Virus record (IMG/VR): IMGVR_UViG_3300025093_000075
Coordinates: 1 to 31,568 of that record
Source: a virus
Reading direction: 5' to 3' (one strand)
Length of the DNA stretch: 31,568 nucleotides
Shown here: in pieces, positions 14,365 through 20,718 of the stretch
How positions within the stretch are numbered: the stretch's first letter is position 1
Layout: each line of letters begins with the position of its first letter
Position numbers and translations under genes: made by a program
The notes under the pieces: generated by a model
Told to the model about the DNA's origin: nothing
The model's input: the letters and a program-made list of their open reading frames with translations, nothing else
The model's database searches: none

Positions 14365-14385
14365 AAACATATAAAATTATAGTAG

Positions 14386-14490
14386 ATGAAAAAAATATTT
14401 AAAAAATTAAAATCTATTCATGAATATTTAAAATGGATAGATGAAGAAAGAATTAAAGCAATGATAAATTGTGGTAGAGGATTTAATTAA
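14386..14490 (+). CDS. Basic microprotein (34 aa), ending GRGFN
   Basis: A 34-codon helical basic protein (KKIFKKLKSIHEYLKWI) ending ERIKAMINCGRGFN. The ERxKAMIxCGRGF ending is one I associate with small proteins from Bacteroidota phages, suggesting conservation. Function unknown. Confidence 0.6.
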   Translation: MKKIFKKLKSIHEYLKWIDEERIKAMINCGRGFN

Positions 14491-14502
14491 AATAAAATAA
14501 AA

Positions 14503-14733
14503 ATGAGTACAACATTCGGAGTAAAAGTAAAAGATAATATGGTTGAAGTAGCATTTCGTAATGGAAATGGAATGAGATTCATAAATGAATTAGCAGAATT
14601 ACTGCTAGACGATACGCCTGTAATTCCTTTAGATAACACAGCACAAGGAGTTTACACAATAGGTGATGTTAAAAAAGAAATTGAACAAACAGACCCAAAT
14701 GCAGAGTATTGGAGAACTGTTCCAATTAATTAA
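14503..14733 (+). CDS. Hypothetical protein (76 aa)
   Basis: Soluble beta-rich N-terminus (TTFGVKVKDNMVEVAF), a helix (FINELAELLL) and a C-terminal segment ending YWRTVPIN. No family recognised. A repeated gene-start cassette (14732-14751) begins directly at its stop codon. Confidence 0.68.
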   Translation: MSTTFGVKVKDNMVEVAFRNGNGMRFINELAELLLDDTPVIPLDNTAQGVYTIGDVKKEIEQTDPNAEYWRTVPIN

Positions 14734-14751
14734 ACCAAAACAAAGATGAGT
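14732..14751 (+). repeat. 20-bp gene-start cassette repeat, copy 1
   Basis: AAACCAAAACAAAGATGAGT, containing the ATG of the next gene (14746), recurs identically at 14853-14872 around the ATG of the gene after it. A 14-bp core (CAAAACAAAGATGA) occurs a third time at 15041-15054 around ATG 15051. All three copies sit on start codons. Confidence 0.85.
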
Positions 14752-14874
14752 AAAGAAGAACTTATTAAAGAATTAGAAGAAATAGTATCGTACTTTAAAG
14801 AGGATGGAATGTATGCTCTTAAAGGACTAGAAGATAAAATTAATAATCTCAAAAACCAAAACAAAGATGAGTGA
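14746..14874 (+). CDS. Acidic helical microprotein (42 aa)
   Basis: ATG lies within the repeat cassette. The 42-aa product is an acidic helix pair (EELIKELEEIVSYF and YALKGLEDKINNLK) and ends NQNKDE. The last codons are themselves the second copy of the cassette. Stop overlaps the next ATG (14867) by 8 nt. No family recognised; may form a coiled coil. Confidence 0.6.
   Translation: MSKEELIKELEEIVSYFKEDGMYALKGLEDKINNLKNQNKDE
14853..14872 (+). repeat. 20-bp gene-start cassette repeat, copy 2
   Basis: Perfect copy of 14732-14751. Unlike copy 1, it is translated as the C-terminus (NQNKDE) of the upstream protein while also providing the leader and ATG of the downstream gene. Confidence 0.85.
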
Positions 14875-15058
14875 AGCTTATGAAAACTCTTACAAGTTAT
14901 TAATGGGAGAAACAACCTATGATAAGTTAGCTGAAGATGGTATGTTCTTATTGCCAGTCAATCATGAAGATCCTTCAGTTACATTAAAGTATTTTGAAGA
15001 GATTGAAGATTATGAAAAATGTATAAAAATTAGAGATAAGCAAAACAAAGATGAATAG
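14867..15058 (+). CDS. Hypothetical acidic protein (63 aa)
   Basis: Begins in the cassette, overlapping the preceding gene by 8 nt. Acidic and helical with YKLLMGETTYDKLAEDGM followed by a FEEIEDYEKCIKIRDKQNK tail that again ends NKDE from the third cassette copy. I see no catalytic motif. Helical repeats at the end resemble a UvrB/UvrC-like UVR motif (EDYEKCIKIRD), which could mediate protein contacts; this is tentative. Confidence 0.68.
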   Translation: MSEAYENSYKLLMGETTYDKLAEDGMFLLPVNHEDPSVTLKYFEEIEDYEKCIKIRDKQNKDE

Positions 15059-15140
15059 ATTTGTAAAACCAATAACATGGTTTATTATATTTGTGGTATC
15101 TTGCTATATATGGGTAAATATAATTAAAATAATAATTTAA
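15051..15140 (+). CDS. Single-span membrane microprotein (29 aa)
   Basis: Frame of 29 codons starting in the third cassette copy and overlapping the previous gene by 8 nt. After MNRFVKP comes one hydrophobic helix rich in aromatic residues (ITWFIIFVVSCYIWVNII). The basic N-terminus suggests the tail faces outside. Function unknown. Confidence 0.5.
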   Translation: MNRFVKPITWFIIFVVSCYIWVNIIKIII

Positions 15141-15145
15141 AAATT

Positions 15146-15361
15146 ATGGGGATATTTTGCGAGAATAAAACAATATATAAATCAGGATGGTGGATTCAAG
15201 TTAGTCCACTAGCTAAAATAAATCCAGAAGAATGGATAGTTGCTATATATAAAAAAGGTAAGACATCTTGGATTACTGAAGAATGTAAGGATGGATTTGC
15301 CGATCCTATATCAGCAAAAGAATGGGGAATTAGTTATATAAACTCTAAAAATAAAGTATGA
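15146..15361 (+). CDS. Hypothetical Trp-rich protein (71 aa)
   Basis: A compact, tryptophan-rich soluble protein (SGWWIQVSPLA, EEWIVAIYKKGKTSWI) with a final helix (SAKEWGISYIN). It may be a small beta-sheet domain. No recognised family. ATGA overlap with the next gene at 15358. Confidence 0.68.
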   Translation: MGIFCENKTIYKSGWWIQVSPLAKINPEEWIVAIYKKGKTSWITEECKDGFADPISAKEWGISYINSKNKV

Positions 15362-15564
15362 ATGATGAAATAGTGACAGATAAAGGAACTTTTGAGTGTA
15401 AGTTAAAGACAGACTCAGAGAAGTTTTACTTAAATCGTAATCAATGTATGGCTTACGAAATGTGTATTGTAACAGATTTAAATGGTAATAAGATATCTAA
15501 TGGTATGAAAGCATTAGATTCATATTTTAAAAAATTAAGAAAATTAGCAAATGGAGGAGAATAG
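15358..15564 (+). CDS. Hypothetical protein (68 aa)
   Basis: Starts in the stop of the preceding gene; a second ATG lies at 15362 in another frame. The N-terminal half is beta-rich (TDKGTFECKLKTDSEKFY), and the C-terminal half is a basic helix (MKALDSYFKKLRKLANG). Overlaps the next gene by 14 nt. No family recognised. Confidence 0.66.
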   Translation: MNDEIVTDKGTFECKLKTDSEKFYLNRNQCMAYEMCIVTDLNGNKISNGMKALDSYFKKLRKLANGGE

Positions 15565-15781
15565 AAGGCTATATGATAGAATGAAAAGTAGAAATATAAG
15601 TACATTACAGTTGCATAGAGTTCTAAATGAAATAGATATACATATACCTAAAAGAACTCTTCAATACTATTTAGATAGTGATATGCTTAAGTGTAAAGAT
15701 GATAGAGTGCAAAAGGTTGCCGACTTTCTAATAAAATCTTTTGATGAAACAATTTTAAATTTAAAAACAGTAATAGATTAA
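15551..15781 (+). CDS. Putative small helix-turn-helix DNA-binding protein (76 aa)
   Basis: Basic helical protein with RMKSRNISTLQLHRVLNEI then IPKRTLQYYLDSD and RVQKVADFLI. The spacing of helix, IPKRTLQYYL recognition-like helix and trailing helix matches Cro/XRE-type HTH folds. It could regulate transcription of the nearby gene block, but no operator can be named. A TATA/AT-rich target could not be seen. Confidence 0.55.
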   Translation: MEENRRLYDRMKSRNISTLQLHRVLNEIDIHIPKRTLQYYLDSDMLKCKDDRVQKVADFLIKSFDETILNLKTVID

Positions 15782-15783
15782 GT

Positions 15784-15879
15784 ATGGTAGTATTTTGGAT
15801 TTATGTAGTAATTATGTCTTACATTTCTATAGCGGTTATTGTCGCTGATTATGAAGAACAAAGTAAAAAACATAATTAA
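15784..15879 (+). CDS. Single-span membrane microprotein (31 aa)
   Basis: Frame of 31 codons fits exactly between the HTH stop and the thioesterase ATG at 15880. The first 20 residues are a hydrophobic helix (VVFWIYVVIMSYISIAVIV), followed by a charged tail DYEEQSKKHN. This gives one span with a charged cytoplasmic-type tail. Function unknown. Confidence 0.52.
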   Translation: MVVFWIYVVIMSYISIAVIVADYEEQSKKHN

Positions 15880-16284
15880 ATGGAATTAATAAATAGTTAT
15901 CCTATAAAAAAATCAGATTTAGGATTTCATGGTAATTTATTTGGTGGTAAACTTTTGGCCTGGATTGATGCTTCAGCTGCTGCTTATGCAATGCAACTAT
16001 GTGATACACCTAGAATGGTAACAGTAAGTATTGATCAATGTAATTTTGAAAAACCTGCAAGAGAGAGCCAATTAATAAAGATATATGGCTTACCTACTTA
16101 CATAGGTAACACATCTATAGCTTTACATATGGAGGCTAGAGCACACAGTGTTTATACTGGAAAACAGGTTTTAATTTTAAAAACAGAGATAAGGTTTGTA
16201 CACATTGATGAAGATGGGAATCCTATCCCCATAAATGATAGGGCTAGAAATAAAGTGAGTAATAAAATTTTAAAAAAAGAGTAA
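15880..16284 (+). CDS. Acyl-CoA thioesterase, hotdog fold (YciA/BACH-like)
   Basis: Hydrolyses acyl-CoA to free fatty acid and CoA. The 134-aa protein is a full-length single hotdog domain: GFHGNLFGGKLLAWID (15-30) is the family signature helix, then RMVTVSIDQCNF and FEKPARE strand/turn typical of cytosolic acyl-CoA hydrolases, and the closing ALHMEARAH and EIRFVHID strands. No signal peptide, so it works in the cytoplasm. A fatty-acid enzyme is an unusual phage auxiliary gene; it lies between membrane microproteins, perhaps hinting at membrane lipid changes. The stop shares a TAATG with the next gene. Confidence 0.88.
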   Translation: MELINSYPIKKSDLGFHGNLFGGKLLAWIDASAAAYAMQLCDTPRMVTVSIDQCNFEKPARESQLIKIYGLPTYIGNTSIALHMEARAHSVYTGKQVLILKTEIRFVHIDEDGNPIPINDRARNKVSNKILKKE

Positions 16285-16403
16285 TGGATTTAATAGATAA
16301 AGACTTCGTTATAGAAGTATTAATGAGAGAAAATAGAATGCTAAAAACAATTTTAATAATAGAAACAATATGTAGTATTGCTTTACTAATTTTTATACTA
16401 TGA
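16284..16403 (+). CDS. C-terminally anchored membrane microprotein (39 aa)
   Basis: TAATG junction with the thioesterase gene and ATGA junction with the next gene. The N-terminal half is charged (MDLIDKDFVIEVLMRENRML); residues 22-39 are a hydrophobic helix ending at the C-terminus (TILIIETICSIALLIFIL). Looks tail-anchored. Function unknown. Confidence 0.55.
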   Translation: MDLIDKDFVIEVLMRENRMLKTILIIETICSIALLIFIL

Positions 16404-16753
16404 AAAAACTAATTTTTTTGTTTACAACATTTATTTCATTAAATTTGTATTCCCAATTGGAATTACCTCTTCCGCAGAGTAATTATGAACAAGTTGGTCC
16501 ATATTGTGATACCAATAAATGTGGTAGGTGGATAACCTATTATAAAGATGGTAATATAGCAATGGTTGAAACATTTGATGAAGAAGGAAGATTAAAAGGG
16601 GAAAGATTCACATTTAGAACAGATGGTACAGTTAAACACTACACTGAATGGGAATATGGTATTAAAGTGGGAAAAGAAATTTTCTTTGATGAGAATGGTT
16701 ATCCTATAGAAGTTATTTATATTAAAAAAAATGATAGTCATAAAAAAAGATAA
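16400..16753 (+). CDS. Exported MORN-repeat-like protein
   Basis: Residues 1-19 form a classic signal peptide (MKKLIFLFTTFISLNLYSQ) of the type used in Bacteroidota, so the mature protein should be periplasmic or secreted; no lipobox Cys is seen. The mature part has MORN-variant repeats: GRWITYYKDGNI, GRLKGERFTFRTDGTVK and GKEIFFDENGYP. These occur in YwqK-like and secreted proteins of this phylum. Role may be envelope interaction or superinfection control; this is inference. Its end overlaps the next gene by 23 nt. Confidence 0.75.
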   Translation: MKKLIFLFTTFISLNLYSQLELPLPQSNYEQVGPYCDTNKCGRWITYYKDGNIAMVETFDEEGRLKGERFTFRTDGTVKHYTEWEYGIKVGKEIFFDENGYPIEVIYIKKNDSHKKR

Positions 16754-17114
16754 TTACGATTTAATACTTAGCTATGATTCTAGTGATTTGTTTAGACACT
16801 ACAATGTTGAGGAGATGCATGGTTTATCATTAAAAGAATCTATGAATCATCCTAATACAAAGGATAGTGCTTACATTTGTGGATTGTGTAATTATGTACC
16901 CAAAGATGATCGTATGTATAAAGTTGGAGATAGGATGTTTGTATTTATAAATTTAACTAGATGTAATAATCCTATTGAAACATTTGGACATATTATGCAT
17001 GAGATGATGCACTTATCATTTGAATTACATGATTATGATATATACAAAGAAGAAGAAATGATAACATGGGCAGAGAAAGAGTCTCATGAAGTTTATAAAG
17101 TCATTGAAAAGTAG
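16731..17114 (+). CDS. Putative zinc metallopeptidase-like protein (HEMMH)
   Basis: Contains HIMHEMMHLSFELH around residues 87-100, giving HExxH as H90-E91-xx-H94, with later acidic residues (EEEMITWAEKES) that could supply the third Zn2+ ligand. The upstream YICGLCNYV cysteine pair may add structure. Length 127 aa is minimal. No signal peptide, so cytoplasmic. It overlaps the exported MORN-like gene by 23 nt. Proteolysis is inferred from the motif only. Confidence 0.6.
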   Translation: MIVIKKDNYDLILSYDSSDLFRHYNVEEMHGLSLKESMNHPNTKDSAYICGLCNYVPKDDRMYKVGDRMFVFINLTRCNNPIETFGHIMHEMMHLSFELHDYDIYKEEEMITWAEKESHEVYKVIEK

Positions 17115-17115
17115 T

Positions 17116-17418
17116 ATGGCTGAAAATAGAAAAGAGATATCTTTTAAAATTAAATTATTGATAATATTTATATCTGCCATATTGTTAGAAGCTAATAGTA
17201 TAGCTGGAATGAGATTCCTTATAGATAATAATTATGTAGGAATGGCTATATCTGTTTTTATAACTCCTTTTGTTTGTTTACCAATGAACCACTTTACAAT
17301 AGAGGTAAAAACATTAAGAGAGAGAATATGGATTGCGTGTGCTTTTTCTACAGGATTTACACTAGGAGTAATATTAATTAGACCATTCTTTGAATTAGAA
17401 GGTGGGGGGTTTTTTTAA
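17116..17418 (+). CDS. Multi-span membrane protein (100 aa)
   Basis: Start set at ATG 17116, 1 nt after the previous stop; an in-frame ATG at 17086 would lie inside the metalloprotein gene. After a polar N-terminus come three likely spans: LLIIFISAILLEANSIAG, then GMAISVFITPFVCLPM, then IACAFSTGFTLGVILI. It ends FFELEGGGFF, where a run of six G and seven T (17404-17416) meets the stop. In the +1 frame the tract would join it to the next membrane microprotein. No family recognised. Confidence 0.65.
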   Translation: MAENRKEISFKIKLLIIFISAILLEANSIAGMRFLIDNNYVGMAISVFITPFVCLPMNHFTIEVKTLRERIWIACAFSTGFTLGVILIRPFFELEGGGFF

Positions 17419-17434
17419 AAATATCAAGGTAGCA

Positions 17435-17509
17435 ATGCTAGTAATATACATATTGATAATAGGTATATCATATTTTATTTATAAAAAAATTAAAAAACTA
17501 ATAAAATGA
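17435..17509 (+). CDS. Membrane microprotein or detached C-terminus (24 aa)
   Basis: Encodes MLVIYILIIGISYFIYKKIK plus KLIK: one span and a basic tail. The frame is open upstream through the G6T7 tract of the 100-aa gene, so it may be the fourth span of that protein separated by a one-base shift. As a separate gene it has an ATG and an ATGA overlap with the next gene (17506). Confidence 0.4.
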   Translation: MLVIYILIIGISYFIYKKIKKLIK

Positions 17510-17631
17510 AAGTTAATAAGAGAGTTGATGATTTAATTAAGATAGCAATAGAAGTTAAAAAATTAGTGTCTACCAAACCCAATGATGCTGATTTAGGTTA
17601 TGAAATAAGAAAATTAATTTTAAAGAAATGA
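17506..17631 (+). CDS. Small basic helical protein (41 aa)
   Basis: Coupled at both ends by overlaps (ATGA at 17506 and at 17628). Encodes KRVDDLIKIAIEVKKLV and a second helix YEIRKLILKK. Likely a helical hairpin. No family recognised. Confidence 0.6.
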   Translation: MKVNKRVDDLIKIAIEVKKLVSTKPNDADLGYEIRKLILKK

Positions 17632-18020
17632 GAGAAGAATTAAAAAAAGTAAAGGAATTCCATGAGGCATTTGGTTTAAAAGATAAATTGTCTGAATCCC
17701 CCTCACAAATTAGTAAATCAGATTCAGAATTGAGACATTCTTTAATGGAGGAAGAAAATACAGAGTATCTAGATGCTTGTAATAATAACGATATTGAGGA
17801 AATAGCTGATGCTCTAGGTGATCAACTATATATTTTATGTGGTACTATACTAGCACATGGTATGGGGGATATCATTGTTAACATATTTAATGAGATACAT
17901 AGGTCTAATATGAGTAAGCTTGATAAGAATGGTAAACCTATATATAGAGAAGATGGTAAAATCTTAAAGGGAGAAAATTATTTTAAGCCGAATTTTAAAA
18001 ATATCTTGGATATTAAGTAA
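17628..18020 (+). CDS. MazG-like NTP pyrophosphohydrolase
   Basis: Belongs to the all-alpha NTP pyrophosphatase superfamily (MazG/PRA-PH/dUTPase-like), which cleaves (d)NTP to (d)NMP and PPi with Mg2+. Key ligands are visible: EEENTEY (41-47, EExxE pattern) and EIADALGD (58-65), then the C-terminal EIHRSNMSKLDKNGKP typical of phage members. At 130 aa it is a single-domain enzyme. Substrate not predictable; may clear dUTP-like or modified nucleotides, or influence (p)ppGpp-type stress as proposed for phage MazG. Next to the nucleotide and replication genes. Confidence 0.86.
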   Translation: MREELKKVKEFHEAFGLKDKLSESPSQISKSDSELRHSLMEEENTEYLDACNNNDIEEIADALGDQLYILCGTILAHGMGDIIVNIFNEIHRSNMSKLDKNGKPIYREDGKILKGENYFKPNFKNILDIK

Positions 18021-18036
18021 AATTTTACTATTTTTG
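18006..18036 (+). promoter_or_regulatory. Bacteroidota-type promoter, leaderless
   Basis: TTG (18006-18008), a 20-nt spacer, then TATTTTTG (18029-18036), a perfect TAnnTTTG. The ATG of the nuclease gene begins at 18040, three bases after the box. The TTG lies inside the last codons of the MazG-like gene. Shares TTGGA...ATT upstream sequence with the 28799 promoter. Confidence 0.8.
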
Positions 18037-18039
18037 CAT

Positions 18040-18789
18040 ATGGAAAAAATCATATTACCAAGACAAGCAGAGGATGGAAACTATTATATATCTTATTCTC
18101 AATACAATTCGTTTAAAAGTCTTAAAAGTTTTAATTTAGGAATAGAAGGCAAGCATGAATACATTAGAACATACTTCTTAAATGAAACTCATCCTGATCA
18201 AGGGTGGGCAGAATTTGGACAAGATGTAGAAGATTATATATGCTATGGGAGTCTAAATAAAACTAAGTTAAAAAAACTTGACAAGGAGAGAAGTAATAAT
18301 AATCAAAAATTAGTTTCTGAAGTAATTAGTGGTTTCAATGAAGATGAAAAGAATACACTAAGTAAAATAGAACCATTAGGTAATTTTCAAGTAGAAGTGA
18401 ACTTAAAGATACTACCAAATGTTTTTATAAAAGGTTATATAGACGATGCTACAAAGGATTTAACTCATATAAGAGATTACAAAACTTGTAGTAAAAATAG
18501 CTCTAAAAAATACTATGGTGATGACTACTACCAATTAGATATTTATAGTGCTTGGGTAAAACAAGAAACAGGAGAGTTTCCAAAGAAAGCGGAAGTCTGT
18601 ATGATAGAAAGGAAAGGTAATTGCTTTGGTCTTGTAGAAAGAAGGGACTTACTTACAGTTGGTAATGAAGTTTGGTATAATGATAGAGAAATCTATAGAG
18701 ACAGAGTAGATTACGTTATTGATGATATAAAGAAAGTAGTTTCTGAAATATCAGATTTGTATAAAGTTTTTTTAAAATCAAATAAATAA
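18040..18789 (+). CDS. PD-(D/E)XK superfamily nuclease (Cas4/RecB-like)
   Basis: A 249-aa nuclease: VEVNLKIL (E119), GYIDDATKD with D135, IRDYKTCS with D146 and K148 of the D-x-K core, then YYQLDIYSAW (QxxxY motif, about 164-172). This order is typical of the RecB/Cas4 exonuclease family; no iron-sulfur Cys cluster is visible, so it is not Cas4 in the strict sense. It probably trims DNA ends in recombination. Start at ATG 18040, not the TTG at 18034 inside the promoter. Promoter position suggests a leaderless mRNA. Confidence 0.85.
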   Translation: MEKIILPRQAEDGNYYISYSQYNSFKSLKSFNLGIEGKHEYIRTYFLNETHPDQGWAEFGQDVEDYICYGSLNKTKLKKLDKERSNNNQKLVSEVISGFNEDEKNTLSKIEPLGNFQVEVNLKILPNVFIKGYIDDATKDLTHIRDYKTCSKNSSKKYYGDDYYQLDIYSAWVKQETGEFPKKAEVCMIERKGNCFGLVERRDLLTVGNEVWYNDREIYRDRVDYVIDDIKKVVSEISDLYKVFLKSNK

Positions 18790-19049
18790 TGAGGTTAGTA
18801 GCAAAATCAGAATGGTTTATGTTTGGTAAGGGATTCGAAGATGAGGTTGAATCTTTCTTAGGATCTTTTATCATAGAAAGAAAAGAGGTAAATGGTAGGG
18901 TGTCTTGGTATGGAGAAAAAAGACACTACGTTAAAGAGCCTAATTCAAAACATTGGCAAGTTATAGAAGATGAAAAAATGTATCAAACTGATGAGCCAAA
19001 GTTTGAGAAAGCCAGAAGAGAATTAGAGATGAGAATAATAGCAAATTAA
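18789..19049 (+). CDS. Hypothetical protein (86 aa)
   Basis: TAATG overlap with the nuclease stop. Basic/acidic mix with GKGFEDEVESFLGSF and a small KRHYVKEPNSKHWQVI segment. Likely alpha/beta. Coupled to the nuclease, so perhaps an accessory. No family recognised. Confidence 0.65.
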   Translation: MRLVAKSEWFMFGKGFEDEVESFLGSFIIERKEVNGRVSWYGEKRHYVKEPNSKHWQVIEDEKMYQTDEPKFEKARRELEMRIIAN

Positions 19050-19065
19050 TTAAAATCCAAATAAA

Positions 19066-19470
19066 ATGAGTGAAGAAAAAGTAGATGCAAAAAAGTTACT
19101 AGAGGAATCTAGAAAGGAAAGAGAAGCTGTAAATAAAGTTTTTGATGAGCTTTTAGTTAAACTTAGTGAAGAAGGTTATTCTAATAGGGGTTACTCTTCA
19201 GAATCAAGTATAACTATGAAGGGCGAGTTGTTCGCAACATTCTTAAATACTTTAACTTACACTAAAAACACATTAGAGAATATTGATAAGACATTGGAAG
19301 CCACTATTAGGTCTTCTGAGTTATTACAAAATAACTTTGCAAAAATGACTATTCAATTAATGGAACAACACATAAAGAATATTGAAGATGGTAATACATC
19401 AACAATGGATGAGTTAGATGCACAAGATTCTGAAAAGAAGATTAAGGAAGTAAAGAAAAAGAAAAAATAA
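19066..19470 (+). CDS. Coiled-coil protein with Lys-rich tail (134 aa)
   Basis: Three long helices are predicted (AKKLLEESRKEREAVNKVF, then FATFLNTLTYTKNTLENI, then LLQNNFAKMTIQLMEQHI), ending with an acidic linker and a KKIKEVKKKKK tail. It probably forms an oligomer, and the basic tail could contact DNA. It sits between a nuclease and an exonuclease. No recognised family. Confidence 0.68.
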   Translation: MSEEKVDAKKLLEESRKEREAVNKVFDELLVKLSEEGYSNRGYSSESSITMKGELFATFLNTLTYTKNTLENIDKTLEATIRSSELLQNNFAKMTIQLMEQHIKNIEDGNTSTMDELDAQDSEKKIKEVKKKKK

Positions 19471-19473
19471 CAT

Positions 19474-20391
19474 ATGAATAGAAGAGTAAGAACCAAGAAC
19501 GTCGAAGATTTATTATTCTTTGACATAGAGACAGTATCTCGTAATCCAGAACCCATAATTGATACAAAAGAGTATGACTTGTATGCCTGGTTTATTAGAG
19601 ATAAAGAAACAAATAAGATACCTGAGCATGATGAAATTGTAAGAAGTTACAAAATGAATGCTGCTTTAAAACCGGAGTTTAACAAAATCGTTTGTATAAG
19701 TGTTGGTTTTGTAAAAGGTGATACAATTTATTATAAAGCAATTACAGGTAATCAAAAAGATATAATAGAAGAATTTTATTCTATTGTAAATGAAACAGGA
19801 AAACTTTTAGCGGGCCATAATATAATTGGATTTGACTTACCTGTAGTTAGACTTAAGGCTTTTGAATCAGGTGTTCAAATAGGTTTGCCAGAGACTTTAA
19901 ATGATTCTGGAGCAAAACCATGGACTATAGCTGAGAATCTATTTGATACAATGGACATCACGAAGGGTACATATTTCAATAACATATCTTTAGATTCAAT
20001 GTGTATGCTGGCAAATATAGATACCCCAAAAGATGATATATCAGGTAGCCAGGTAACCGAAACCTTTTATAAAGGAGAGATTGAAAGAATTGCTAATTAC
20101 TGTAACAAAGATGTTATAGCATCAATAGAATTATTTCTAGCTCTTCAAGGAAATAGTGGAACTATAAAATATTACATTGAGAGAGGTGGAAAAATTGAAA
20201 ATAGTCCACTAATTACAGCGATTGGAATGACTAAGCAAGTTAATGATACACAAAAAGCTAGATTGCTAGAGGTAGCTAAGGGTTTAAAAACTAAAGAAAA
20301 GGAGAGGTTAGTTGACATAGTTAAGGCTTGTTTAGCAAAGAATAAATTTGAAGAAAGTGAAGAAAAGTTATTTAAAACTTTGTTAAAGTAA
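19474..20391 (+). CDS. DEDD-family 3'-5' exonuclease
   Basis: RNase H-fold exonuclease. Motif I FFDIETV (D17, E19), motif II GHNIIGFDLP (D121) and motif III YCNKD (209-213, the YX3D form, D213) give the four acidic metal ligands of DEDDy exonucleases. A C-terminal extension of about 85 residues with no known domain is present. It is independent of the polymerase, which has its own N-terminal exonuclease. Likely roles: repair, recombination or nucleotide recycling from host DNA. It is followed by a terminator. Confidence 0.87.
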   Translation: MNRRVRTKNVEDLLFFDIETVSRNPEPIIDTKEYDLYAWFIRDKETNKIPEHDEIVRSYKMNAALKPEFNKIVCISVGFVKGDTIYYKAITGNQKDIIEEFYSIVNETGKLLAGHNIIGFDLPVVRLKAFESGVQIGLPETLNDSGAKPWTIAENLFDTMDITKGTYFNNISLDSMCMLANIDTPKDDISGSQVTETFYKGEIERIANYCNKDVIASIELFLALQGNSGTIKYYIERGGKIENSPLITAIGMTKQVNDTQKARLLEVAKGLKTKEKERLVDIVKACLAKNKFEESEEKLFKTLLK

Positions 20392-20431
20392 AAAAGTACA
20401 CCATGCCAATGGAGTAAGTCCCATAACACAC

Positions 20432-20470
20432 ACCCCCTAGCAAGTTTAAAAATTTGTTGGGGGGTTTTTA
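20432..20470 (+). terminator. Rho-independent terminator
   Basis: CCCCC (20433-20437) pairs with GGGGG(G) (20459-20464), extended by CAA/TTG pairing, then five T. It closes the nuclease/exonuclease group. No recognisable promoter lies between it and ATG 20488. Confidence 0.82.
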
Positions 20471-20487
20471 AAAAAATATCTGATAAA

Positions 20488-20718
20488 ATGGTAAATGACG
20501 AAATTAAATTTGTTATATATAATAATAATATTACCTTAGATGGTGAAAGGTTAACTATAACAAGAAACAAAAAAGAAGTATACAATAATACGTTTACGGA
20601 AGTTGATTACGATTATAGTAATTTCGTTTTTAGTTGTACAGGTGGAGATGTTGTAAAGATTCCTAAGCTTGCTTTAAAAAAGTGTTCAATAAAGATTGAT
20701 AATGGGGAACAAGAATAG
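20488..20718 (+). CDS. Hypothetical protein (76 aa)
   Basis: Beta-rich soluble protein (FVIYNNNITLDGERLTI, YSNFVFSCTGGDVVKI). It overlaps the phoH-like start by 17 nt. No recognised family, but short proteins preceding phage phoH genes are common. Confidence 0.68.
   Translation: MVNDEIKFVIYNNNITLDGERLTITRNKKEVYNNTFTEVDYDYSNFVFSCTGGDVVKIPKLALKKCSIKIDNGEQE

Noticed and set aside
17086-17115. Upstream start of the 100-aa membrane protein
   Set aside because: Falls inside the metalloprotein gene; ATG 17116 lies right behind its stop.
17371-17416. Terminator at the end of the 100-aa membrane protein
   Set aside because: A weak ACC-TTCT/AGAA-GGT stem exists, but five G separate it from the T run, so the fit is poor.
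18034-18039. TTG start six bases upstream of the PD-(D/E)XK nuclease ATG
   Set aside because: It lies in the TAnnTTTG promoter box; ATG 18040 agrees with the leaderless layout.
19353-19556. Minus-strand frames across the window (for example here, 20172-20585 and 23674-24078)
   Set aside because: All lie opposite well-supported + strand genes and encode low-complexity, unrecognisable proteins.
20696-20701. TTG start for the PhoH-like protein
   Set aside because: ATG 20702 follows two codons later, and nothing favours the non-ATG codon.
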